Assembly (NCBI RefSeq): GCF_007997215.1
Contig: NZ_VORW01000008.1
Coordinates: 1 to 64,000, forward strand
Direction: 5' to 3'
Source of the DNA: Algoriphagus aquimarinus
GTDB lineage: Bacteria > Bacteroidota > Bacteroidia > Cytophagales > Cyclobacteriaceae
Length of the DNA stretch: 64,000 nt
Below the pieces are notes generated by a model, which did no database searches, was not told the DNA's origin, and was given only the letters and a program-made list of their open reading frames with translations. The translations under genes and the position numbers were made by a program. Positions 7,064 to 15,921 of this stretch are shown piece by piece; within the stretch, counting starts at the first letter, position 1, and the number at the start of each line of letters is the position of its first letter.

Positions 7064-10000
7064 ATGAAAGCAAAGTTACTGAAAAAAATTGTAACCATGG
7101 GAAAATACGCCTTTCTCGGAATGGTCCTTCAGTGCTTATTTTTAAGCACTTTATTGGCTAGTGAGAGCAGTGGCCAGACTAAAATGGAAGAAGTTTTTGT
7201 TTCTATAGAGCAAAAACAAATGCCTATTGAAGAAGTATTCAAGAAAATCGAAAGGGAAACGGACTTCCTGTTTTCTTTTAGAAAGCAGGACCTCAAGGAC
7301 GCTGTGTTTACCAATGCAAATATTGGTGAACAGATCTCCATTGAAAGCCTTTTGCATGAGATTTCAAAAGAATCTAATCTTAAGTTTAAACAGGTCAATA
7401 ATACCATTCACGTAGGAATTAAGAAATCTTCCTCAGCTGAAACAGCACTGGAGAAAGGGGTACTCGTGAAAGGTACTGTGGTGGATGAAAATCAACTACC
7501 TATGCCTGGTGTAACTATCTCCGTCATGGGAACTAACACAGGTACCGTTACCGATGTAGATGGGAATTACTCAATTGATGCACCCGCAGGATCTACTCTC
7601 GTTTTTTCTTTCATTGGTTATGTCAACCAAAACATTGAAATCGGAAGTCAAAGTATCATCAATGTCACCCTTGAGGAAGATACCCGCTCGCTGGACGAAA
7701 TTGTTATTGTAGGTTATGGTACTCAGAAAAAAGTAAATCTCACCGGAGCAATTACTTCTGTGAAGACAGGGGATATCAATGAAATTCCAGCTACCAATTT
7801 ATCCAATACGCTTGCAGGTAGAGCACCTGGTGTGAATGTTACTGGAACATCCGGCTTATCTGGAGCTTCTTCATCCATCAGAATACGAGGGAGCTTTGGT
7901 GACCCTTTATACGTCATCGATGGTATAGTACGCGATAAAAGTGCATTTGATGCGCTTAACTCTAACGAGGTTGACAACTTGAGTTTCCTTAAGGATGCTG
8001 CTTCCGCTTCTATCTACGGCTCTAGGGCTGGTAATGGAGTGGTATTGGTTACAACCAAAAAAGGGGTAGAACAGAAAATGACTATAGGTTTTCAAACCTC
8101 ATACTCTACGTTTAGACCTACGCAGGAATTGCTTTCTGATAAAACTACTGCAACAGATGAACTGATTTACCAAAATAGAGTTGCTGAATTTTTAGGAACC
8201 GCTCCTCCAAATGGTCCTGAGGAATTTGCCTATTTTGAGAATACCAGCTATAACGTGAATGATTTTATTTGGCAAAATCCAAACAGTCAAAACTATGTGT
8301 TGAGTGTTAATGGAGGGAATGAAAAAGTCACTTACTATTCTATGTTAAGCTTTCTTGGCGAACAAGGAGCATACAAAAGTGTAGACCACGGCAAGTTTAA
8401 CCTTCGTAGTAATGTGTCTGCAAAAATCACAAACAGAATCACGCTTGATCTCAATATAGCCGCTACTCAGCAAAACCATGATCGCTTTTACTGGCCGTTC
8501 TCAGGGGATGACGATTACGATGTATCGGATTTGTATAGAGTGAGTTTCAACTGGCCAAAAGTCTATCCTTATTATACTGAGGCAGACGGAACTCCTGCAG
8601 ATCATGTCACTGAATTCCCTCTTCAGACTCCAATGGGAAGCTGGCAGGCATGGAGTGTAATTGACCAGATAGTAGGGGATCGCTACATCAAAACCAGAAA
8701 ACGTCAAGTCAATTCTATTCTATCTCTGAATATAGATTTGAGTGATATGATAGATGGACTTTCTACCAAGGTCGTCGGTAGCTACCTAGCCACAGATTAC
8801 ATGAGAAAGAAGTACCTGACTTACCAGAAAAATTATGTGTTTACGCAGGCTGATCCAGATGGAAATAGATTTATTCCTGCTGCTCCGGATCCTGATAATT
8901 TCAATATTTTTAATTTTAGCCAGAACCAGGAGTTTTTAAGCTATGATTTGGAGACTGGTTGGAGTTACCAGTTTGATTGGTTTTTAAATTATGTAAAGAC
9001 CTTCAATAAGCATGGCATCAATGCTATGCTTGTCTATGAGCAGGCTGAAAATGGTGCGTATGGAGCTTATTCCAAAGCAGAAGACCCTGTTACCAATTAC
9101 GATCAGGACTTTGTTTATTCTCAGGATTCTGAACGCAGATACGGAAGTGGATGGGAAAACGTAGGAGCTAGACAATCTCTGATTGGTAGAGCCAATTATA
9201 ATTTTGACGAAAAGTATATCGCTGAATTCTCCTTTAGATACGATGGCAATACGCTGTTTCCAAAGGGTAACCGCTGGGGCTTCTTCCCTTCAGTGTCTGC
9301 TGCCTGGAGAATAGCTAGTGAAGATTTTATGGCTGGCACCTCTAGCTGGTTGGACGACCTCAAATTGAGAATGTCCTACGGTACCACGGGAAATGACTTG
9401 GATGTTTACAATAACAGAATCAGTCCTTTCTCCTATGTCAATACCTATAGCAACGGTGGTAGCTACATTTTCGGAGATGAACTTTACACCAGTATTGTTC
9501 CGGGAGCTACACCTAACCCCAATCTGACTTGGGCTACTTCCACCACCTACAATGTAGGTTTGGATTTTGAACTGATAGATACCAGACTTTCTGGAACCAT
9601 GGATGTGTTCTACAAGCAAGAAGTTGATATTCTTGGTTCGAGATTAGTTACACTTCCTGATAACTATGGTCAGTCTCTAGCACCTGAAAATTATGCGGAA
9701 AGATCCTGGAAGGGTGGAGAACTTTCACTCCTATGGAGAGATCAATCTGCTGGCGGTAAAGTGAAGTATTCTCTTTATGGCAACTTGGGCTATGCGCGAG
9801 ATCAATGGGATAAACTGGATCAAGATCCTATCTACCTAGCTGGAGGCAACCGCGAAATGGAATCGCAGATTGGTCAACCTAGTGGTAGAATATTTGGACT
9901 TCGTTCCCTCGGAATTATCAGAACGCAAGAGCAACTTAATACGCTTTTGGAATCTGGCTTAAAACAATACGGAAGAGATCCGTACTTGGGTGGATTATAT

Positions 10001-10576
10001 TTTGAAGACGTACGTGGAGACGGTTATACTCCAGGTCCAGATGGGAAAATTGATGGAAATGACTTCCAACTACTTTCTAACAATGCTACTCCAAGGTTGA
10101 ATTATGGCTTTGGTTTTAACCTAGACTGGAATAATTTCTCAATTATTACCCATTTCCAAGGAGTAGGAGTGTATGATCGTATAATCAGCAACCAAGAAGG
10201 TGCGGGTATGAGACAACATGGAGGTTCAATTAGGCCATATTACCCTATATGGGCGGATGATGTGTGGACCCCAGATAGTCCAAATGCCAAATACCCTCGC
10301 CCAGTTGGTAAAAACTGGTATGAATCAGGAACTGGCTCCACTTCCTTCTGGATCAAGAATGGAGCCTATTTAAGACTTAAAAATCTAAATATTGGCTACA
10401 ATGTCCCAACTAAAGTACTCTCGAACTTTAAGATCGCCAGTGCTAAACTCTTCTTTAATGGCACTAATCTCTTTGCTATCTCAGAAGTAAAAGAATTCCA
10501 AGACCCAGAGCAAAAGAACTACGATTCTTTCCCTTTGATGAAATCCTTCACACTTGGTCTTGATGTTAAATTTTAA
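7064..10576 (+). CDS. SusC/RagA-family TonB-linked outer membrane protein
   Basis: I start this at ATG 7064 (MKAKLLKK), which gives a normal signal peptide; an upstream TTG at 7022 is possible but unlikely. The protein of about 1170 residues has a secretin/TonB short N-terminal (STN) domain for contact with FecR, a carboxypeptidase-regulatory-like domain (KGTVVDENQLPMPGVTISVM), a TonB-box region (LDEIVIVGYGTQKK), a plug (SIRIRGSFGDPLYVIDGIVR) and a large beta-barrel. The STN domain marks it as a signal-transducing receptor, consistent with the adjacent fecR and sigma genes. It imports a ligand together with the SusD protein encoded 10 bases downstream. The substrate cannot be read from sequence, and no glycoside hydrolase, peptidase or sulfatase is attached to the locus. 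Confidence 0.95.
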   Translation: MKAKLLKKIVTMGKYAFLGMVLQCLFLSTLLASESSGQTKMEEVFVSIEQKQMPIEEVFKKIERETDFLFSFRKQDLKDAVFTNANIGEQISIESLLHEISKESNLKFKQVNNTIHVGIKKSSSAETALEKGVLVKGTVVDENQLPMPGVTISVMGTNTGTVTDVDGNYSIDAPAGSTLVFSFIGYVNQNIEIGSQSIINVTLEEDTRSLDEIVIVGYGTQKKVNLTGAITSVKTGDINEIPATNLSNTLAGRAPGVNVTGTSGLSGASSSIRIRGSFGDPLYVIDGIVRDKSAFDALNSNEVDNLSFLKDAASASIYGSRAGNGVVLVTTKKGVEQKMTIGFQTSYSTFRPTQELLSDKTTATDELIYQNRVAEFLGTAPPNGPEEFAYFENTSYNVNDFIWQNPNSQNYVLSVNGGNEKVTYYSMLSFLGEQGAYKSVDHGKFNLRSNVSAKITNRITLDLNIAATQQNHDRFYWPFSGDDDYDVSDLYRVSFNWPKVYPYYTEADGTPADHVTEFPLQTPMGSWQAWSVIDQIVGDRYIKTRKRQVNSILSLNIDLSDMIDGLSTKVVGSYLATDYMRKKYLTYQKNYVFTQADPDGNRFIPAAPDPDNFNIFNFSQNQEFLSYDLETGWSYQFDWFLNYVKTFNKHGINAMLVYEQAENGAYGAYSKAEDPVTNYDQDFVYSQDSERRYGSGWENVGARQSLIGRANYNFDEKYIAEFSFRYDGNTLFPKGNRWGFFPSVSAAWRIASEDFMAGTSSWLDDLKLRMSYGTTGNDLDVYNNRISPFSYVNTYSNGGSYIFGDELYTSIVPGATPNPNLTWATSTTYNVGLDFELIDTRLSGTMDVFYKQEVDILGSRLVTLPDNYGQSLAPENYAERSWKGGELSLLWRDQSAGGKVKYSLYGNLGYARDQWDKLDQDPIYLAGGNREMESQIGQPSGRIFGLRSLGIIRTQEQLNTLLESGLKQYGRDPYLGGLYFEDVRGDGYTPGPDGKIDGNDFQLLSNNATPRLNYGFGFNLDWNNFSIITHFQGVGVYDRIISNQEGAGMRQHGGSIRPYYPIWADDVWTPDSPNAKYPRPVGKNWYESGTGSTSFWIKNGAYLRLKNLNIGYNVPTKVLSNFKIASAKLFFNGTNLFAISEVKEFQDPEQKNYDSFPLMKSFTLGLDVKF

Positions 10577-10586
10577 AGAAACTATA

Positions 10587-12347
10587 ATGAAAAGATTACT
10601 ATATATACTCGGATTTATTGTGTTCTCCTTTGGCTGTAATGACATTCTTGAAATTGAGGATATCAACCATTACAGTCCTGAACTTGTGTGGGGTGATGAA
10701 AACCTTGCGAATGCTTACATGGCAAACCTTTATGGTATGTTTGGGAATTGGGATACCGGGGCGGATAGAACCAGTCAGCAAATTGCCGGTATTACCTGGT
10801 ATGCAGATCGGATCACTATCTCCAACGGAGATTATAAGGATTGGAATTATAACAGAATTCGGCTTATTAATCAGGCCATTGTGGATGTAAATGGAGGCGG
10901 ACTCGATCAGGAATTGAAGGATAATATTACTGGCCAAGCCTTGTTTATGCGTGCATTTACCTACTTCAACATGGTGATGTATCATGGGGGAGTACCTTAT
11001 GTGAAAGTGCCTCAGGATCGATATGAAGATGATTTGTTCGTTGCAAGAAATACAACTGCCGAATGCTTCGATTTTCTTATTGAGGACCTAGATCAGGCTA
11101 TTAGTTTGCTACCTGAAAGTATATCTTCAGGTTCTGGAGATTACGGAAAAGTCGATGCTAGTTTTGCCCTGGCATTCAAAGCTAAAGTACTGCTTTATAA
11201 AGCGTCCCCACAGTTCAACCCCTCCAATCCTTGGGAGAATAGCTACTGGACAGAAGCCCAGACAGCCAACAAAGCAGCTTATGAGTCTCTATCTGCACTC
11301 GGTTATGGGTTGGAAGATATGTATTCGGACATTGCTTTAGATGAAGGAAACAGAGAAACGGTGTTTTCTGTCATTAACAGCTATCCTAATAAGTCTGCCA
11401 ATTGGGACTTTGGAGTACGCCCAGGTTCTGAGAGTAGAGGCCCTGCTTCAGCTTGCCCTACTTGGGAGTATATCAAAGAATTCCCCATGCTGGATGGGAA
11501 ATTATACAATGACCCCACTGGACAATATTATATGACTGATGCCGAGTTTCTGCAGAATTACTGGAAAAACAGAGATCCTAGGTTCGACCAATCCATTGTA
11601 TGGAATGGAAAAGTGTATGAAGTTTCAGGCAAATCCGGAAAAAGGCAATATACCTCACTTGGAATAGCGCATGAGCTGGACGACTTTGGTGTTAATCCGA
11701 ACGCAGGTATCAATTCTACTAATCTGGATAGATATACAGGTTTCTTTATACTGAAGAATAGTATGTTGGATTTGACTCAACCAGAAGTTCAGCAATATGA
11801 TGTGGATTATGTATTGATGCGTTTTGCAGAGGTCATGCTGAACTATGCTGAGACTTCCAATGAAACTGGCGATATGACAACCGCCAAGAATATTCTAAAG
11901 GAAATCAGAGAGAGAGCCGGAATACTTCCTGGAGTCGATGGTAACTATGGAATTGTGGCCACTACGCGTGAGTCTATGAGAGAAGCAATCTTAGCTGAAA
12001 GAAATATAGAATTTGCTTTTGAAGGTCATAGGTTCTGGGATTTACGCCGATTGAGAATGCTTGATAGGTTGGATGGACAGACTAAGCATGGGGTGGAAGC
12101 AATTGCAATTGACGAAAATGGAACAGAAATTTCTTTAAGTGTTGGAAGACAATTAGCCTCTAGCTATTCACTTACAGAGAAAAACTTCAAATATCAAGTG
12201 TTACAGGTTCCAAGGTCTGGTGTTCAAAGTAGCGTATTGCCAGAAAATTACTATTTCTTCCCTATACAGAAAGCCGTTTTGGACAGAAACAAACAAATGG
12301 AGCAAAATGTAGGTTGGGGCGGGACATTTGATCCTACCTTAGAATAA
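10587..12347 (+). CDS. SusD/RagB-family nutrient-binding lipoprotein
   Basis: I start this at ATG 10587 because it yields MKRLLYILGFIVFSFGC, a type II signal peptide with the lipobox cysteine followed by Asn-Asp; the longer frame from 10554 would ruin it and overlap susC. The protein of about 586 residues has the TPR-like N-terminal half of SusD (ALFMRAFTYFNMVMYHGGVP) and the C-terminal RagB/SusD block (ILAERNIEFAFEGHRFWDLR), a very typical motif. It is surface-exposed, caps the SusC barrel and captures the ligand. A strong terminator follows at 12376, so the susCD unit ends here. Confidence 0.95.
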   Translation: MKRLLYILGFIVFSFGCNDILEIEDINHYSPELVWGDENLANAYMANLYGMFGNWDTGADRTSQQIAGITWYADRITISNGDYKDWNYNRIRLINQAIVDVNGGGLDQELKDNITGQALFMRAFTYFNMVMYHGGVPYVKVPQDRYEDDLFVARNTTAECFDFLIEDLDQAISLLPESISSGSGDYGKVDASFALAFKAKVLLYKASPQFNPSNPWENSYWTEAQTANKAAYESLSALGYGLEDMYSDIALDEGNRETVFSVINSYPNKSANWDFGVRPGSESRGPASACPTWEYIKEFPMLDGKLYNDPTGQYYMTDAEFLQNYWKNRDPRFDQSIVWNGKVYEVSGKSGKRQYTSLGIAHELDDFGVNPNAGINSTNLDRYTGFFILKNSMLDLTQPEVQQYDVDYVLMRFAEVMLNYAETSNETGDMTTAKNILKEIRERAGILPGVDGNYGIVATTRESMREAILAERNIEFAFEGHRFWDLRRLRMLDRLDGQTKHGVEAIAIDENGTEISLSVGRQLASSYSLTEKNFKYQVLQVPRSGVQSSVLPENYYFFPIQKAVLDRNKQMEQNVGWGGTFDPTLE

Positions 12348-12375
12348 AGAATTTGCGTAGAATTTAATACAGGTA

Positions 12376-12409
12376 AGAAGGCTGGTCGAATTTCGACTGG
12401 CCTTCTTTG
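12376..12409 (+). terminator. Terminator of the susCD unit
   Basis: The hairpin GAAGGC-T-GGTCGAA / TTCGACTGGCCTTC has a very short loop and is followed by TTTG. It lies 30 bases after the susD stop codon. Confidence 0.8.
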
Positions 12410-12943
12410 TAATTAACTGTTTCAGGGTGCTAAAAACTCTTCTTCATTCAACATTCGGGATTTTAAATACCTTCATTTTAAATTATACCCCCCTCCACAG
12501 TAGTCGGTCTTCATCCTTTTTCACAATTTATCATTTCCAATGTTTTTATTCCAATCCTCCTTATGTCCGGCGCGGAGGGCTGTCAAAATAGCGGGCCAGC
12601 GTCCGGCCTTGCGCGGGGAAGCATTATTTTGACGATGGTTTTTGGGTACTTTTGGCCGAAACCAAAAGTGCCAGAGAAATAAAGGGCTCATCTAGAGCAA
12701 TTCTCCAGAGTTATGCTGTTGATATTGCAGTCTCCAGACTGTCTTCCAAATTCAACTTCCTCTCATTTTAAATTTCCAATTCTCACATTTTATCCTGATA
12801 GCTATCGGGACTTTCATTTTAAATTCCTAATTCCCTCATTTTAAATTCTCCCAAACCACCAACCATTAACCAACATCCGACAACCAACAACTCTCACGCC
12901 CAATTAACCTTCGTGAACATCAGTTTGGAGAGGGAAGATCTTC
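12410..12943. repeat. Repeat-rich noncoding region
   Basis: No gene is seen. At 12582-12633 a GC-rich core (GGGCCAGCG, CCGGCC, TTGCGCGGGG) is enclosed by GTCAAAATA / TATTTTGAC arms. At 12645-12672 a second hairpin GGTACTTTTGG-N6-CCAAAAGTGCC follows. At 12763-12850 there is a run of CATTTTAAATTC-type units interrupted by a CCTGATAGCTATCGGGA palindrome, then a CAA-rich tract (ACCAACCATTAACCAAC) to about 12892. Confidence 0.7.
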
Positions 12944-13834
12944 TCAGGAGCTGATTTCAAGCTTATAGCCTTTGCCTCGTATAACTACAATGTTGATGTT
13001 CGGATCAACTTCCATTTTTTTTCTGAGTTTTGATATAAACATATCAAGACTGCGGCCTACAATTACACCATCGTCCTCCCAGATCTCTTTTTGTAGCCGA
13101 CTCCGCTCTATAACCTCGTTAGGAAACAACGCGAAAATTTGCAATACACGGGTTTCAGTTCTGGTCAGTTCGATGGTCTTTCCATTTATCATGAGCTTGC
13201 GAGTCTCTGCATCGAATGACATGGATCCCCAAGTGAACAAACTAGTATTCCGACTGTAGTGTGAGGACCTCCCCGGCTTGACAGATCTCAAAAAAACAAA
13301 ACCAACAAATACTATTGCCAGAAGAGATCCAAATAAGTACACATTTTTTGCCAAGGAGATGCCCGCTGGATTAAATTGAATGTTGACCGTGTAACATCCT
13401 ATAGGTTGCCTTCTTCCTAGGCAGGCTATAATGTCATCTTTCTTGTTTTTTGATATTGCATATCCATAAACTACACTGGCATCGGTACAGTTAACTACGT
13501 TCACAACATAATCACGTGCAAACGGACCTTCGGCTAACAAACGTTGTATAGTATTTACGAGGGAGTCGGGCTGAAAACTAAGCTCATTCTCAAAACTGAC
13601 CTGATATTCATTTTCGGCTATCTTTTTTACCGGAAGCACCCGTGATGTACTGTCGCCTGACTGTAAAAGTATCTCATGCCCAATTCTGCGAAGTAAAACT
13701 TCCTGCCTGGCAAGATCAAAGTCATCACTGCCTACCATGCTGAATCCCACGCAGATCAACGAGATAAAGATAACCAGTACTGATCCATACAAGTAGTTGT
13801 GTTTTTCGGAGAGGAGCTTTTGTATGAGATCCAT
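12944..13834 (-). CDS. Membrane-anchored winged-helix transcription regulator, C-terminal DNA-binding domain
   Basis: This 296-residue protein has an N-terminal membrane helix (about residues 16-34, LYGSVLVIFISLICVGFSMV), an extracytoplasmic domain of about 130 residues with two conserved-looking Cys (in VNCTD and ACLGRR), a second membrane helix (about 163-182) and a C-terminal OmpR/PhoB-type winged helix (about 205-294, LTRTETRVLQIFALFPNEVI, RSLDMFISKLRKKM, VVIRGKGYKLE). It resembles ToxR/CadC one-component regulators, but the order is reversed: in ToxR the DNA-binding domain comes first. The two membrane passes put both N- and C-termini in the cytoplasm. There is no phosphoacceptor domain. 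It is divergent from the propeller lipoprotein gene at 13953, a plausible target. Confidence 0.85.
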   Translation of the reverse strand: MDLIQKLLSEKHNYLYGSVLVIFISLICVGFSMVGSDDFDLARQEVLLRRIGHEILLQSGDSTSRVLPVKKIAENEYQVSFENELSFQPDSLVNTIQRLLAEGPFARDYVVNVVNCTDASVVYGYAISKNKKDDIIACLGRRQPIGCYTVNIQFNPAGISLAKNVYLFGSLLAIVFVGFVFLRSVKPGRSSHYSRNTSLFTWGSMSFDAETRKLMINGKTIELTRTETRVLQIFALFPNEVIERSRLQKEIWEDDGVIVGRSLDMFISKLRKKMEVDPNINIVVIRGKGYKLEISS

Positions 13835-13952
13835 CGTGTCAATAGTTTATTTACAAAGTTTACATTCTTCTTTACAATCAGGATTCTTCGGACGGAGGAT
13901 ATCAAAGTAGATTCGTTGAATGAAACAATTGTAATGTAATAAAAACGATAAA

Positions 13953-14969
13953 ATGATAAAATACTTTTCAGTCAACGCTTTATTCTTGATGTTAGTTTTT
14001 CTTACCTCCTGTGAACAAAACCAAACGAAGGAAACAAAAGAAATTATTAGCCCTATAGTTATCAAGCCCGAAATCAAAGACTCAATTACTACATACGTTT
14101 GGGATATCAAGCAAGACAGAAAAGGAAACATTTGGTTTGCAGCTAGTGATGGCGTTTACCGATACGATGGCAAATCGTTTATTAATATCACAGGTAAACT
14201 GATCTCAGTTTTCATTTTTTCTATTTTGGAAGATAGCAAAGGAAATTTTTGGTTCGGTACCTATGGCTCAGGTGCTTATTATTACGATGGAAAAACCTTT
14301 CAGAATTTCACAACCCAGGATGGGCTTGCACATAATTCGGTAAGGCCTATTTATGAAGATAAAGATGGTATTATTTGGCTTGGAACCGAAGGTGGAGTGA
14401 GCCGTTTCGACCCTTCGGTTCCGCTCAGGATAGGTGGGAAATCGTTTCAAAATTTTACAACCTCGGAAGGATTGACCAATAATGATGTTCATGCTATAGT
14501 TCAAGACAAAACAGGAAAAATGTGGTTTGGCACAAGGGGAGATATGACCATTTATGATGGAAAAACATTTACTACTCTTACCGATAAAGACGGCAAAACT
14601 TTTAAGAATGTATGGGCTATAATCAAAGACAAAAATGACAATATCTGGTTCGGTGCCGATGCTCTTTGGCGCTATGACCCTTCGGCTTCGCTCAGGGCGG
14701 GTGGCAGTGCCTTTACCCAAATTGATCAGATAGGTGCTGGTGTTATAATCAATGATAAGAAGGGAAACGTCCTGACTAGTATAGGTGGCCCCATTTTCCG
14801 GTATGATGAACATACATTGTCTGATAATAAGCCAGATGTAACAGTAATAAAGACAAAATATGAAGGACGTAGTATGCCTTTTGGATTGTTAGTGGCCGAT
14901 GATGGAAGTATTTGGATTAGATCTGAACGTTATAGTTATGATGGAAAAACCCTCACTTTGTCTAAGTAA
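13953..14969 (+). CDS. Reg_prop-type beta-propeller lipoprotein with in-frame repeat insertions
   Basis: The 338-residue protein starts with a lipoprotein signal (FLMLVFLTSC) and consists of repeated blades of the two-component-regulator propeller type: a W-F-G/A turn, then YDGKSF or YDGKTF, then FTTQDGL and N-x-V. Full-length Reg_prop sensors in Bacteroidota have about 14 blades plus a Y_Y_Y domain and a kinase; this one has only about six or seven and no kinase, so it is a stand-alone lipoprotein, possibly a truncated sensor. In two blades the expected YDGKSF is replaced by FDPSVPLRIGGKSF and YDPSASLRAGGSAF, an in-frame gain of eight residues encoded by a palindromic repeat (14411 and 14678). 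It is divergent from the membrane regulator at 12944. Confidence 0.8.
   Translation: MIKYFSVNALFLMLVFLTSCEQNQTKETKEIISPIVIKPEIKDSITTYVWDIKQDRKGNIWFAASDGVYRYDGKSFINITGKLISVFIFSILEDSKGNFWFGTYGSGAYYYDGKTFQNFTTQDGLAHNSVRPIYEDKDGIIWLGTEGGVSRFDPSVPLRIGGKSFQNFTTSEGLTNNDVHAIVQDKTGKMWFGTRGDMTIYDGKTFTTLTDKDGKTFKNVWAIIKDKNDNIWFGADALWRYDPSASLRAGGSAFTQIDQIGAGVIINDKKGNVLTSIGGPIFRYDEHTLSDNKPDVTVIKTKYEGRSMPFGLLVADDGSIWIRSERYSYDGKTLTLSK
14411..14438 (+). repeat. CCCTGAGCG-type dispersed repeat inside a coding sequence, copy 1
   Basis: The segment CCCTTCGGTTCCGCTCAGG followed by ATAGGTGGG lies inside a propeller blade and adds eight residues (PSVPLRIG) in frame. Its reverse complement has the CCTGAGCGNAACCGAAGGG form of a repeat that is widely dispersed between genes in Bacteroidota. 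Confidence 0.75.
14678..14704 (+). repeat. CCCTGAGCG-type dispersed repeat inside a coding sequence, copy 2
   Basis: The segment CCCTTCGGCTTCGCTCAGG followed by GCGGGTGG inserts PSASLRAG in frame at the equivalent place of another blade. It is nearly identical to the copy at 14411. Confidence 0.75.
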
Positions 14970-15086
14970 AATCACTAAATGAACTTTTAGAATATGAAAT
15001 CGAGCATGAAGAAAAACTCCACACACTGGCATGATTATCAGCTTTGCGAGAATCCATGTGACAATTGAAAATCAAATTATAAACAC

Positions 15087-15659
15087 ATGAAAAATAAAAG
15101 AAAAGTTTTGTCCTGCCTGATTATCCTGTTAACAGGAGTAATCTATTTTGCCGTACATGCTCAACAAAAAAATGACACGCAACGCGCTGACTTTTCCGGT
15201 GTATGGAAATCCAAAGAGTCTATAAGTATGGGCGGAAATATTGTTTGCAGCTTCGATTCAGGTGATCGTATGCTGGCTAATTTTATGAAAATATCACAGC
15301 AGGAAAATGCTCTAAATATAGAAATATCAAGCTCTTTTCCTGGTACAGCGCCAGTTGCAGGCAAGGAAACACTAACCTTCGATGGAAAAGAAAGCCAAAT
15401 TAATCATGGTCCGGAAAGAGGAAAAAAATTTAGCGTAAAGTGGTCAGCTGATGGACAAACTATGACTGTTAACTCAACTGTACACCTGATGATTGCCAGT
15501 CCTTATAAAGTAAATTCTCATGAACAAATGATTGTTTATGTAACAGAGGTTTGGAAGTTGAGCAATGATGGCAAGTCTATTTCTGTTCAGGCCAAAGCAA
15601 AATCAGACTCCCTTGGGGAAGAGCGTTTCTGGACTACCGTATTCGATAAAGCCAATTAG
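15087..15659 (+). CDS. Exported protein of unknown function, lipocalin-like
   Basis: This 190-residue protein has a signal peptide (about residues 1-25, LSCLIILLTGVIYFAVHAQ), then DFSGVWKSKESISMGGN and alternating beta strands such as ALNIEISSSFPGTAPVAGKE and KKFSVKWSADGQTMTVNS. The D-x-SG-x-W start and the all-beta pattern with W-x-L/S-DGK turns resemble lipocalin-like exported proteins that measure changes in a signal, for example DUF-type proteins near propeller sensors. I cannot name the family. It lies 117 bases after the propeller lipoprotein on the same strand and ends at a terminator, so the two may be co-transcribed. Confidence 0.6.
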   Translation: MKNKRKVLSCLIILLTGVIYFAVHAQQKNDTQRADFSGVWKSKESISMGGNIVCSFDSGDRMLANFMKISQQENALNIEISSSFPGTAPVAGKETLTFDGKESQINHGPERGKKFSVKWSADGQTMTVNSTVHLMIASPYKVNSHEQMIVYVTEVWKLSNDGKSISVQAKAKSDSLGEERFWTTVFDKAN

Positions 15660-15680
15660 TATTCAACGACCTATTTGTGC

Positions 15681-15703
15681 AAGCTCGAGGTTCGGGCTTT
15701 TTT
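15681..15703 (+). terminator. Terminator after the exported protein
   Basis: The hairpin AAGCTCGA-GG-TTCGGGCTT is followed by T residues, 22 bases after the stop codon. Confidence 0.75.
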
Positions 15704-15921
15704 AAACATGCTTGTTTCCAGCTGTTTGTTAACATTTATCCACAATCCACTATGTTGCTTTTGTAGTTAATTGAGATTAATGTTTTTCAAATGGCCCGAC
15801 TTTATAACGAATCATTGATTTTATATCCCTCCTCCGCCTTTTTTCTCAGCAATTCCCACCAGAACCATAGTAGAGGAAATGCTACTCATTTGTTCGAAAC
15901 CCTCAAAGCTTTGTCCCTTTA

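Noticed and set aside
14268-14813. A 181-codon minus-strand frame opposite the propeller gene
   Set aside because: It is a shadow of the repetitive propeller codons; the plus strand has a lipoprotein signal and clear blades.
15736-15744. A perfect DnaA-box sequence TTATCCACA
   Set aside because: Only one box is present, there is no cluster or nearby dnaA/dnaN/gidA-type gene, so this is not an origin.
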